Positions 7,890 through 16,099 are shown, counted from the first letter of the stretch. The stretch: 21,958 nt of DNA from JBBIVB01 sp964567515 (GCA_964567515.1 CAZMMW010000009.1:1-21958); one strand, 5' to 3'. The notes: generated by a model from the letters alone, not told the origin. Numbers and translations: made by a program.

Positions 7890-7894
7890 ATAAT
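7865..7894 (+). promoter_or_regulatory. Promoter of the pilus operon
   Basis: TTGAGG at 7865-7870 and a perfect TATAAT at 7889-7894 are separated by 18 bp, with an extended -10 TGC directly upstream of the -10. The predicted start near 7901 leaves a leader of about 36 bases before the pilB ATG at 7937, with no Shine-Dalgarno. Confidence 0.75.
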
Positions 7895-7936
7895 TTTAAT
7901 AGCTGTCTATCGCCGAAAACAAATACTCCTACAATT

Positions 7937-9664
7937 ATGCTAAACCAGAACAAAATCATTAAAGTACTATCAGCTAATAAAATAATCGAGGCAGATAAAC
8001 TCACTAAGATACAACAGGAGGCAAAATCTAAAAAAACTGAATTTGAAGATTACTTATTAGCACAAAATATTATTTCCGAGAGGAAACTCTATGAACTAAT
8101 GGCTGAACATGCTGGATTACCTTTTGTAGATTTAAAAAGTATCGTGATTCGCAAAGACATCCTCCTAGCTATACCCGAACCCATTGCTCAAACACACCAA
8201 ATCATTGCTTTTGACAAAGAAGGTGATAATCTGAAAATAGCTACTATCGATCCTGATAATATACAAATCTTTGAATTTTTAGAAAAAAAATTTAATTGTC
8301 CTATTACTATCCACTTAACCACACCGTCAGGTATTAAGGAAGTGATTAAACAATATCATAAAAGCCTACAAGCAGAGTTTGAAGCACTCACTAAAGAAGA
8401 AACAACTAGCGAAGAAGCGGCTGGAGAAAAATTACAACAATTAGCCGAAGATATACCTATTGTACGTATGGTAGAAACTTTATTAGAGTATGCCATCTTT
8501 GAAAGAGCTTCGGATATTCATATTGAACCATCCGACACAGAAGTGATGGTACGTTACCGTATTGATGGCGTGTTGCATGATGTGATGACTTTACCCAGGA
8601 ATATCCAAACTGGATTAACAGCCAGAATTAAAATTTTATCTAATCTGAAATTAGACGAACACCGCTTACCGCAAGATGGACGCTTTAAGATTAAAACCAA
8701 GGATTATGAAGTCTCTTTCCGTGTATCCATTATCCCTGTTTTTAATGGTGAAAAAATAGTCATGCGTTTATTACATGAATCAGGACAAGTACTAACTTTG
8801 GAACAGTTAGGTTTTTGGGGGGAAACCCTAGAGGTCATCAATCGTAATATTACTAAACCGCACGGTATGGTTCTGGTAACTGGTCCCACCGGTTCTGGCA
8901 AAACCACTACTTTATATTCCATTCTAAACATAGTCAATAAACCCGAAGTTAATATTTCAACCATTGAAGATCCTATTGAATACCGCATGCCGCGAGTAAA
9001 TCAAAGCCAGGTGAGTCCCAGAATTGGTTTTACTTTTGCTATGGGTTTACGGTCATTGTTGCGTCAAGATCCAGATATTATTATGGTGGGAGAAATTAGA
9101 GACAATGAAACAGCAGAAATTGCTATTCATTCAGCTATGACAGGCCATCTAGTACTATCAACTCTGCACACTAATGATGCTGCTGGCGCCCTGCCGAGAC
9201 TAGCGCAAATGGGTATACCTAGTTTTTTAATCTCCTCCACTGTTAATATAGTAGTAGCTCAAAGACTGGTACGTAAATTATGTCAGAATTGCATGGCTCC
9301 TTATAGGTTATCTAAAGAAAACTTAATAGAATTAGAAAAAAAAGTACATATAGAGAGAATAGTCAAAACCTTAAATAAACTCAAAATTATTAAAGATCAT
9401 GACGGTATTGATAAAATGAATTTTAATCAACCCAAAGGCTGTAAACAGTGTAATAATGAAGGCTATAAAGGCAGAATTGGTATCTATGAAGTATTAGAAA
9501 TCACACCTACGGTAACTGAATTAATTTTAGCTAAAGCGCCAGTAGAAAGACTGATCGCTAAAGGTATGGAAGAAGGTATGATTCCTATGCTAGATGATGG
9601 TATTATTAAAGCAGTTAAAGGTCTAACTAGTTTAGAAGAAATATTAAGAGTTACTAAAGAATAA
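7937..9664 (+). CDS. pilB: Type IV pilus extension ATPase PilB
   Basis: PilB is the hexameric cytoplasmic ATPase that powers pilin polymerisation. The 575-residue protein has an N-terminal PilB/GspE-type domain (about 1-145), then the secretion-ATPase core: RASDIHIEPS (190-199), RLPQDGRF (243-250), Walker A GPTGSGKTT (316-324), the Asp box around STIEDPIEYR (341-350), Walker B with DIIMVGEIRD (380-389), and the His box with STLHTNDA (408-415). A tetracysteine zinc motif is present (Cys449, Cys452, Cys502, Cys505). It is an assembly ATPase rather than the retraction ATPase PilT, which lacks the N-terminal domain and zinc motif. The frame is open to 7865, but that region is the promoter, so the ATG at 7937 is chosen. 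pilC follows after 3 bases. Confidence 0.95.
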   Translation: MLNQNKIIKVLSANKIIEADKLTKIQQEAKSKKTEFEDYLLAQNIISERKLYELMAEHAGLPFVDLKSIVIRKDILLAIPEPIAQTHQIIAFDKEGDNLKIATIDPDNIQIFEFLEKKFNCPITIHLTTPSGIKEVIKQYHKSLQAEFEALTKEETTSEEAAGEKLQQLAEDIPIVRMVETLLEYAIFERASDIHIEPSDTEVMVRYRIDGVLHDVMTLPRNIQTGLTARIKILSNLKLDEHRLPQDGRFKIKTKDYEVSFRVSIIPVFNGEKIVMRLLHESGQVLTLEQLGFWGETLEVINRNITKPHGMVLVTGPTGSGKTTTLYSILNIVNKPEVNISTIEDPIEYRMPRVNQSQVSPRIGFTFAMGLRSLLRQDPDIIMVGEIRDNETAEIAIHSAMTGHLVLSTLHTNDAAGALPRLAQMGIPSFLISSTVNIVVAQRLVRKLCQNCMAPYRLSKENLIELEKKVHIERIVKTLNKLKIIKDHDGIDKMNFNQPKGCKQCNNEGYKGRIGIYEVLEITPTVTELILAKAPVERLIAKGMEEGMIPMLDDGIIKAVKGLTSLEEILRVTKE

Positions 9665-9667
9665 AAT

Positions 9668-10885
9668 ATGCTTTTTAATTATACAGCCCGCGATATGCAG
9701 GGTAATATCAAAAAAGGTGAAATAGAAGCCACTAACGAGAATGAAGTAGCAGAATACCTCAATCAAACTGGTTTACTACTCACCGGTTTGCGAGCTGTGA
9801 CTGAGGAACATAAACCATCAACTCATAAATTTTTCTTAGAGTCTCTACACCGAATAAAAGGTGTTGATAAAATATTTTTTACACAAAACTTACAAGTCAT
9901 GTTAAAGGCTGGTTTAACTATGACTGTTGCTCTACAAACTTTGGCTATACAAACTACCAATAAACGCTTTAAAAAGATACTTGAAGAAACTAAAATACAT
10001 GTTGAAAAAGGAGAGGCTTTATCTGATGCTTTAGCTAAATATCCAAAGATTTTTCCCGAAATATTTGTGAATATGATCCGTGCTGGCGAAAAAAGCGGCA
10101 AGTTAGAAGAAGTTTTATTGCAATTAACCAGCCAGCTACGCAAAAGCTATACTCTAGTAAATAAAATACGTAGCGCCATGACTTATCCTATTATTGTTGT
10201 CAGCGCCATGATTGTTATTGGTATAATCATGATTATCTTCGTGATTCCACAAATTACCTCCCTCTTTAGGGAAGTATCAGCACAATTACCCCTGCCCACT
10301 AGAGTTTTAATAGCTACCAGTGATTTTATTTCTACCCAAGGTCATTGGGTAGCTATTGGTTTAGTTATTTTAATCAGTATTTTTCTTTATTATATTAAAA
10401 CTCCAAGTGGCAAAAAAATCTGGCATAAATTTCTTTTAAAATTACCGGTTTTTGGTAAAATATTCACTCAAATTAATTTGGCCAAATTCTCACGTACCTT
10501 TTCCTCTTTACTAAAAACTGACATCCCGGTAGTACAAGCTTTTCAAATCACCTCCTCCACCGTGGGTAATGTCTGGTACCGTCAAGCCTTGCTAACAGCA
10601 GCTGAAGATATTAAGACTGGTAAATCCATATCGCAAGCCTTAGGAGTTCAGACTAAACTTTTTCCAGCATTAGTAATTCAAATGAGCGCGGTAGGAGAAG
10701 AAACTGGGACTTTGGATAATGTACTAAGTGACTTAGCGGAATTTTATGAAGGAGAGGTTGATAGAATAATGGGTAACTTATCTACTGTAATTGAACCTCT
10801 TTTAATGTTACTATTAGGCATAGCGGTGGGTTTCTTTGCCGTTTCCATTATTATGCCTATGTATAGTTTAGCACAACAGATGTAA
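9668..10885 (+). CDS. pilC: Type IV pilus platform protein PilC
   Basis: PilC is the inner-membrane platform protein that couples PilB to the growing pilus. The 405-residue protein has the expected two GspF/PilC repeats (about 70-193 and 272-394), recognisable from FTQNLQVMLKAGL and RAGEKSGKLEEVL in the first and AKFSRTFSSLLKTDIP and AVGEETGTLDNVL in the second. Hydrophobic segments are at about 173-197, 225-243 and 375-398. Length is normal. It begins 3 bases after pilB without a clear Shine-Dalgarno, which suggests coupled translation. The 102-base gap to pilM is the longest in the operon and holds only a weak promoter-like TTGAAA. Confidence 0.95.
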   Translation: MLFNYTARDMQGNIKKGEIEATNENEVAEYLNQTGLLLTGLRAVTEEHKPSTHKFFLESLHRIKGVDKIFFTQNLQVMLKAGLTMTVALQTLAIQTTNKRFKKILEETKIHVEKGEALSDALAKYPKIFPEIFVNMIRAGEKSGKLEEVLLQLTSQLRKSYTLVNKIRSAMTYPIIVVSAMIVIGIIMIIFVIPQITSLFREVSAQLPLPTRVLIATSDFISTQGHWVAIGLVILISIFLYYIKTPSGKKIWHKFLLKLPVFGKIFTQINLAKFSRTFSSLLKTDIPVVQAFQITSSTVGNVWYRQALLTAAEDIKTGKSISQALGVQTKLFPALVIQMSAVGEETGTLDNVLSDLAEFYEGEVDRIMGNLSTVIEPLLMLLLGIAVGFFAVSIIMPMYSLAQQM

Positions 10886-10987
10886 ATGGTAATTAATTTT
10901 ATTCTCAACAATTAACAGGGAAAAAGAAAAAATTTGAAACTCCTCTGAAGATCAATAATTAGTAATTCATAACTATAGGAAGTAAAT

Positions 10988-12067
10988 ATGTTTTTTCAAA
11001 CCAAGCCAGAAGTTATAGGTTTAGATATCAGCGAGCGTTCTATTAAGGCCGTCCAATTAAGCAAAAACCTGCATGGCGCTTGGAAACTTAAAGCTATCAG
11101 CGATATTGTCCTGGCAGAAGGTGCTATTAAAGATGGGCGAATTATTGACGTTAAACATGTCAGTCAAGCTATCGAAAAATTAATCTCCCATCCAAAAATT
11201 GGTAGATTTTCTACCCGCTATACAGTATCCTGTCTACCAGAAAATAAAACTTTTATTAAAATGATTGATATTCCACCGATGTCATCTCAAGAAATTGGTG
11301 AGGCTGTTAAATGGGAGGCTGAACATCATATTCCGTTATCTATTAATGAAACATACTGGGATTGGCAATTGGTTAATAATAAACTATCAAATAAACGTAT
11401 TCCCATACTGATTGGAGTGTCTCCTAAAGATATTGTTAATAGCTACAATCGAACTTTCAAACAAACAAAATTAACTGTTATTGCTTTAGAAATAGAAGCG
11501 GAGGCTATAGTCAGAAGTCTACTGACCACTACCGCTGGAACAGATAAAAATCCCGAAGCAACTATGATTATTGATTTTGGCGCTTCACATACAAGTTTAT
11601 GTGTTTATGATAAAGAGACTATTCAATTTACGGTGAGTCTACCTATTGCTGGTACAATTATGACGGAGGAACTGGCACATAATTTAAACATTACTTCTAC
11701 AGAGGCAGAAAAAGCTAAGGTAATATATGGATTAGATACAACTCGCGGCGATGGTATAATTCGCAAACTCTTATTGCCTACTTTTGAACAATTATCCAAA
11801 AAAATTCTAGACACTGTCGATTTTTATAAGGAGCATTTTAAAGATACGCGAAAAATCAACAAGATTATTTTATGTGGCGGCGGTGCTAATTTAAAATCAC
11901 TAGATAGTTTTCTCATGAGAGAACTTAATATTAAAACATTCAAAGGTGATCCCTGGATAAAGATCACCAGCTCCCCTGCCCCTTACAAAAGATCAATACT
12001 ATCTTCTTACACTACCGCTATTGGTTTAGCCTTAAGACCATTTACTGTTAACTATGATCAGTCTTAA
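10988..12067 (+). CDS. pilM: Type IV pilus actin-like protein PilM
   Basis: PilM is an actin-fold cytoplasmic protein that binds the N-terminal tail of PilN and links the alignment complex to the PilB-PilC motor. The 359-residue protein shows the family pattern: a first phosphate-binding loop around GLDISERSIKAV (11-22), the KWEAEHHIPL region (109-118), a second loop DFGASHTSL (196-204), and the adenosine-side motif LCGGGANL (295-302). Its ATG at 10988 has a good Shine-Dalgarno (TAGGAAG at 10976-10982), unlike most genes here. Its last 14 bases overlap pilN, as is common for pilMN pairs. Confidence 0.93.
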   Translation: MFFQTKPEVIGLDISERSIKAVQLSKNLHGAWKLKAISDIVLAEGAIKDGRIIDVKHVSQAIEKLISHPKIGRFSTRYTVSCLPENKTFIKMIDIPPMSSQEIGEAVKWEAEHHIPLSINETYWDWQLVNNKLSNKRIPILIGVSPKDIVNSYNRTFKQTKLTVIALEIEAEAIVRSLLTTTAGTDKNPEATMIIDFGASHTSLCVYDKETIQFTVSLPIAGTIMTEELAHNLNITSTEAEKAKVIYGLDTTRGDGIIRKLLLPTFEQLSKKILDTVDFYKEHFKDTRKINKIILCGGGANLKSLDSFLMRELNIKTFKGDPWIKITSSPAPYKRSILSSYTTAIGLALRPFTVNYDQS

Positions 12068-12605
12068 TTTAATCAGTCCTGAACAAAAAAAAGACTTACG
12101 TTATGAGTATATATATTTATCTCTACGAATTTTGGTATGGATAATTCTAAGCGTCAGTGTAATATTGTCAGTAATATTTATGTCTGCTCGTATTCTATTA
12201 GAAGACAACTATGCCACCGTGTTGCAACAATTAACCATTGTCAATCAAAAAAATCTCGATTTAGACCAGGAAATCAATACTATTAATACATCACTAAAGC
12301 AAGTTGCCAATATTCAAAAAAACTTCATTAAATGGTCTGATTTTTTAATCGAACTAACCGGAGCAATCTCTGCTAATATAACACTCTCCTCCCTTACTAT
12401 CGAAAAACAAGACGCTACTCTGAACCTGTCTGGACAAGCGGTCACCAGAGAAGATTTCTTAAAATTAAAAACAAGTCTTGAATCATTACCTTATTTAAGT
12501 GAAATCAATAGCCCCATTACAAATTTGTTAGTGAAAAAAAACGTAAAATTTCAATTGACAGCCAAAATAAACTTTACTGAATTCAATAAAAATTATGCTC
12601 AATAA
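12054..12605 (+). CDS. pilN: Type IV pilus alignment protein PilN
   Basis: The 183-residue protein has the bitopic PilN layout. A short cytoplasmic head carries the degenerate PilM-binding motif (SLNLISPEQKK, residues 3-13; the usual form is INLLP), followed by a transmembrane segment at about 22-48, a coiled-coil-like stretch at 55-90 with repeated Leu, Ile and Gln, and a small extracytoplasmic domain. It probably forms a heterodimer with the PilO-like protein encoded next. The gene overlaps pilM by 14 bases and pilO by 11, implying coupled translation. The motif and order make PilN the best call, although the sequence is divergent. Confidence 0.85.
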   Translation: MISLNLISPEQKKDLRYEYIYLSLRILVWIILSVSVILSVIFMSARILLEDNYATVLQQLTIVNQKNLDLDQEINTINTSLKQVANIQKNFIKWSDFLIELTGAISANITLSSLTIEKQDATLNLSGQAVTREDFLKLKTSLESLPYLSEINSPITNLLVKKNVKFQLTAKINFTEFNKNYAQ

Positions 12606-13140
12606 CTATACCCATCCGCGCCAAAAAATAATTATCACTTTGTCTTTTTTGTTAGTGATAGTTATTGGTTTATCAATAACGATTATCTATCCCAGTATTA
12701 AACGTATGAAAGAATTAAGCCAAGATATATACATTAAAAGAGTAGAAGCAGAAAAAATATTTAACCGTGGTCAAAATCTTAAATATACACTAGAACAGTA
12801 CAACAAAATCAAACCAACTGTCAGTAAATTAAATAATCTTTTTGTGATTAAGGGTAAAGAATTAGAATTCTTTACTGCCTTAGAAACTTTAAATACTAAT
12901 ACGCTAATGGAACCAGATGTGAAACTATCTTCATTAGAAAGTAGTACCCAAAACCGTCAATTGCCATTACAAATAAGGCTACAAGAAAATTATCCCGGTT
13001 TATTAAAATACTTATCTGGTCTAGAAAACTTAGATTATTATATAAATATTTCTTCATTGCGTTTAACTGCTACTACTAAAGATCAAACTAATTCGTCAGT
13101 CACTACCTTGCTTTTAGCCGAAGCATATTATCAACCATGA
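12595..13140 (+). CDS. pilO: PilO-like pilus alignment protein
   Basis: The 181-residue protein has a short cytoplasmic N-terminus, a transmembrane segment at about 11-32, a helical coiled-coil-like region at 35-75 and a C-terminal alpha/beta domain with an RLQENYPGLLKYLSGLENL segment resembling the PilO core. The product would pair with PilN and hold the pilus machine in the envelope. The call rests on layout, length and position directly after pilN, since PilO proteins are poorly conserved. Its stop overlaps the start of the next gene as ATGA. Confidence 0.8.
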   Translation: MLNNYTHPRQKIIITLSFLLVIVIGLSITIIYPSIKRMKELSQDIYIKRVEAEKIFNRGQNLKYTLEQYNKIKPTVSKLNNLFVIKGKELEFFTALETLNTNTLMEPDVKLSSLESSTQNRQLPLQIRLQENYPGLLKYLSGLENLDYYINISSLRLTATTKDQTNSSVTTLLLAEAYYQP

Positions 13141-13496
13141 CATTATCATCAACTAAAATTAAATCCTACTGGCAAAAACTAGGCTGGGGGCAAACCATTA
13201 AACTAATTTCCTGGTTAGTAATAATATTATTATTGCTATCCATTTATTTAAGCGGTAAGTTTTTATTTTTATACTTTTATAATACCATAACTCAAGTGGA
13301 AAAAGTATTTCTCTTGCGTAGTGAAATATCTTTAAAACAAATCGATATGAACATATACGAAAATATTCTCTCGGCTTTAAAAATTAAAAAAACCTCCAAT
13401 ATAGAAAAGATCAAACAATTATCTGATCCTTTTGGCGTTGAAACTAAACCAATAATCACCTCAAACGAAGAATCGCCAATGACGCCAGCGCCATAA
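13137..13496 (+). CDS. Small membrane protein ending the pilus operon
   Basis: The 119-residue protein has a short basic cytoplasmic N-terminus, one long hydrophobic segment at about 21-48, a helical region with alternating Lys and Glu (53-90), and a Pro/Thr-rich C-terminal tail. I do not recognise a family. Its start overlaps the pilO stop (ATGA), so it is translationally linked to the pilus genes. It sits where pilP lies in diderm pilMNOP operons, but it lacks a lipobox and looks bitopic, so it is not an obvious PilP. A role as an extra alignment subunit is inference. It ends 1 base before the converging NifU-like gene, with no clear terminator between them. Confidence 0.8.
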   Translation: MTLSSTKIKSYWQKLGWGQTIKLISWLVIILLLLSIYLSGKFLFLYFYNTITQVEKVFLLRSEISLKQIDMNIYENILSALKIKKTSNIEKIKQLSDPFGVETKPIITSNEESPMTPAP

Positions 13497-13497
13497 A

Positions 13498-13764
13498 TTA
13501 ACTAATTGATATCACTTTTTTGATCTGGGGAAAATTCTGCCGCAGATTGGCTTCTATTACCTCCCTGGTGGTAATATTGGCCAAAGCGCAACCGTGGCAA
13601 GCCCCAGTAAGTTTAATTTTTACTGTACCCGTTTGACTATGCCAAGAAACAACCTCTAGGCCACCACCATGATTTTGAAGATAAGAAATAAATTGGGCTA
13701 CTGCCTTTCGAATCTGAATTAAAGTAATTTTTTTAGAAACCATGAAATAATTTAAAGAACGCAT
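13498..13764 (-). CDS. NifU-like C-terminal domain protein
   Basis: The 88-residue protein is a stand-alone NifU C-terminal domain, a family that carries or delivers Fe-S clusters. Supporting features are the HGGGLEVVSW segment (32-41; usually GGDV), TGTVKIKLTGAC and the CxxC pair Cys56 and Cys59 in CHGC, followed by a helix with TREVIEANLRQNFP. Two ATG codons are possible, 13764 and 13743; neither has a Shine-Dalgarno. The shorter form (81 residues) keeps the whole domain. The first ATG lies within an imperfect hairpin (CGCAT with ATGCG). The gene is 36 bases after the SIMPL gene, so it may be cotranscribed; TATAAG at 13786-13791 is a weak alternative -10. Confidence 0.88.
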   Translation of the reverse strand: MRSLNYFMVSKKITLIQIRKAVAQFISYLQNHGGGLEVVSWHSQTGTVKIKLTGACHGCALANITTREVIEANLRQNFPQIKKVISIS

Positions 13765-13800
13765 ACCATCATGCTTGGATGCGCTCTTATACTTTCTTGA

Positions 13801-14586
13801 CTACTTAATTAAATAACTAACGTTGATATCAATAATAATTTCCTGTATGCCAGTAGGAATTTGCGGGGAACCAACCGCGCCACCCTTACCCTCACCACCA
13901 ACACCATAATAACTTGTATTAACGCCAGGAGCTTGGACTATATTCTCCCACCAACCAACCACCTTTTTTAACTTTACTTCTGCTGCCTCAGCTAAATTAT
14001 CAGCCCGTTCCCGAGCATCAGTTAAAGCTTTTAGTCTGGCTTGTTGTTTTAAATCATCCAAATTGGAGACATCAAACGTAATACTATTAACTTGATTAGC
14101 GCCAGCGGCGGTCGCTGCAGCAATAACTTTACCAACCAAATCGTCCTCTGTTATTTTTCTTACTTTAACTGACAATTGCTGGTTCGCTATATAACCAAGA
14201 GGAACACTAATGCCATTACGATAATCAGTTTGGGGTTGTAAGTTATAACTTTGAGTCTGAATATCCTCGGCAAGAATACCAACGCCTTTAATAGCCGTCA
14301 CTACTTTGTTCATCTTGTCATTTAACTGTTTTAATGCAAGATCTGCCGCATACACCCTTTCCACCTGTGCACCTAAATTAACAACAGCAATATCTGGCTG
14401 ATAAGCAACCCTACCTTGGCCAGCAACTTGTACCTGCCATTGTTGTTGATTCACTATACGATCGCGTAACATAGCCACTAATACAATGACCAACAACGCT
14501 AAAATAGCAACTAATTTTAAAATTACTTTGGAATTACGCCAATTATCATCATATTTTGTCGGCGTCCCCAATAATTCATTATTCAT
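13801..14586 (-). CDS. SIMPL-domain protein (DUF541, YggE-like)
   Basis: The 261-residue protein has a cytoplasmic N-terminus, one membrane anchor at about 21-40 and an extracytoplasmic SIMPL domain (about 49-260). This is seen from the opening VAGQGRVAYQPDIAVVNLGA (54-73), the internal NQQLSVKVRKITEDDLVGKV segment and the ARLKALTDARERADNLAEAA helix (183-202). A Gly-rich insert follows at about 228-240. The biochemical function of the family is uncertain; members have been linked to oxidative stress and envelope roles. The frame is open to 14706, but the ATG at 14586 is chosen because AAAGGAG sits six bases upstream and a good promoter lies at 14635-14663. Confidence 0.88.
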   Translation of the reverse strand: MNNELLGTPTKYDDNWRNSKVILKLVAILALLVIVLVAMLRDRIVNQQQWQVQVAGQGRVAYQPDIAVVNLGAQVERVYAADLALKQLNDKMNKVVTAIKGVGILAEDIQTQSYNLQPQTDYRNGISVPLGYIANQQLSVKVRKITEDDLVGKVIAAATAAGANQVNSITFDVSNLDDLKQQARLKALTDARERADNLAEAAEVKLKKVVGWWENIVQAPGVNTSYYGVGGEGKGGAVGSPQIPTGIQEIIIDINVSYLIK

Positions 14587-14634
14587 AGATATCTCCTTTC
14601 TAATAATTAAACCTGGTATGTTATCAATAAAATT

Positions 14635-14663
14635 ATTATAGAAAAAATTAGTCTTTTTTGCAA
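14635..14663 (-). promoter_or_regulatory. Promoter of the SIMPL gene
   Basis: On the minus strand TTGCAA (14663-14658) and a perfect TATAAT (14640-14635) are separated by 17 bp. The predicted leader of about 40 bases contains the AAAGGAG ribosome site. The -35 lies next to the -35 of the promoter facing the other way. Confidence 0.75.
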
Positions 14664-14664
14664 A

Positions 14665-14694
14665 TTGTTTAACTAAATAAGAATTTGTTATAAT
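14665..14694 (+). promoter_or_regulatory. Promoter of the S41-like gene
   Basis: TTGTTT at 14665-14670 and a perfect TATAAT at 14689-14694 are 18 bp apart, with an extended -10 TGT immediately upstream of the -10. Transcription should begin near 14701, about 7 bases before the ATG at 14708, giving an almost leaderless mRNA without room for a Shine-Dalgarno. Confidence 0.7.
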
Positions 14695-14707
14695 ATCTTT
14701 ACTCAAT

Positions 14708-16099
14708 ATGGCTTTTAATCAAACAAACTTTCTACCCCACGATTCCCCGTCCTCATCCTCAATAAATGACAAAAAATCACCTACTATAAAAAACACGCTA
14801 ATCAAACAGAATAAAGTTTTTCTAATGATCAGTTATTCTGTTTTGTTGGGAACTGTTTTGATGTTAGGTGTCTCTTTGGGTTTATGGGCTACCAAACAAG
14901 CTTTTACGCCCCAACCCACAGACAACAGCTCCAATCCACGAGTTAACTTTCTACTAGATATTTATGATCAAATCAAAACTAATTATTGGGACAAAACAAC
15001 TGATGACCAGTTAATTAATTTATACCGCTTGGGTGTAGAAAAATTATCTGGCGAACAACAAACTGTAACTATGCATGACCGCCGTGATTTAATTAATCTA
15101 TTGGAACGGTGGCTTAATAATTACGAGGAAACTAAACAACAAGAACTAACAGTTACTTTAGGTGATGCTATTTTAGCCAGCCTCACACCGTTAAACCGCA
15201 GCCGGCTTTATAGTAACGAAAAAAAACAAGAATTAAGGAATGTCGCTAACAGTACTGATCCCAACACTAATCTTTATTCTATTTTAGGTGTAGATAAAAA
15301 TGCTAAAACCGAAGAGATTGCACAAACCTATCAGACCAAAACTGAACAACTAAGCAAACTATCAACCCCAGAGGTTCAACAGCAACTACAAACCATAGAA
15401 CGCGCCTATAAAACCTTAAGCAATGCCACAGATCGAACTATTTATGATCAAACCGGCGCTGAACCAACTATTAGCCAAAACCTCATAGCACCCAATGTTT
15501 TGTATTTAAAAATTAAACAAATCGCGCCCACCACTATTGATGAATTAAAAAATAAAATAAATAGTCTGACCACTCAAAATTCATCGTCTTTGATTATAGA
15601 TTTAAGAGGAAACTTTGGTGGCGCCATTGATACTCTGCCTTATTTAACAGGTTTTTTTATCGGACCAAATCAATATGCTTATGATTATTTTCGTCAAGGC
15701 GAAATTGAACCGCGTAAATCTGTCACTAATAAATTAACTAATTTGTTACCTCCCAGAAAAATTACCGTCTTAATTGACAAAGAAACACAATCTACTGCCG
15801 AAGTGCTGGCTGTTACTTTAAAAAAATACAATGTTGGATTAGTAATTGGTGAAACTACTAGGGGTTGGGGCACAGTGGAAAACTTCTTTCCCATCAAAAC
15901 AAAGATAAAAGATGACGTAGAATATTCCGCTTTAATAGTTAAAAATGTGGTTTTACGCGATGACGGGCAGCCTATTGAAGGACGAGGCGTAGAACCGAAT
16001 ATCAACATCAAGAGCAAAGATTGGCAAAAACAACTAGCTACTTACTATAATGACGCTAACTTAACAATAACAATAGTTAATCTATTAAATAACAAATAA
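14708..16099 (+). CDS. Membrane-anchored S41 (CtpA)-like protein with J-like domain and altered catalytic Lys
   Basis: The 463-residue protein has a Ser/Asn-rich cytoplasmic N-terminus, a membrane anchor (about 37-61), helical CtpA-like segments (79-185), a J-like domain (188-249) and an S41 peptidase fold (about 261-438). The J-like part is seen from NLYSILGVDKNAKTEEI and the ERAYKTLSNATDRTIYDQTG end, but the HPD tripeptide is replaced around TYQTKTEQ (207-214). S41 motifs are LIIDLRGNFGGAID (295-308), QSTAEVLA (361-368) with the nucleophile Ser362, and GETTRGWGTVENFFP (381-395). Aligned with Escherichia coli Prc, the dyad Lys 25 residues after the Ser is Trp387. No PDZ domain is visible. 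It may be a non-peptidase scaffold or a protease with a different base. Confidence 0.85.
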   Translation: MAFNQTNFLPHDSPSSSSINDKKSPTIKNTLIKQNKVFLMISYSVLLGTVLMLGVSLGLWATKQAFTPQPTDNSSNPRVNFLLDIYDQIKTNYWDKTTDDQLINLYRLGVEKLSGEQQTVTMHDRRDLINLLERWLNNYEETKQQELTVTLGDAILASLTPLNRSRLYSNEKKQELRNVANSTDPNTNLYSILGVDKNAKTEEIAQTYQTKTEQLSKLSTPEVQQQLQTIERAYKTLSNATDRTIYDQTGAEPTISQNLIAPNVLYLKIKQIAPTTIDELKNKINSLTTQNSSSLIIDLRGNFGGAIDTLPYLTGFFIGPNQYAYDYFRQGEIEPRKSVTNKLTNLLPPRKITVLIDKETQSTAEVLAVTLKKYNVGLVIGETTRGWGTVENFFPIKTKIKDDVEYSALIVKNVVLRDDGQPIEGRGVEPNINIKSKDWQKQLATYYNDANLTITIVNLLNNK

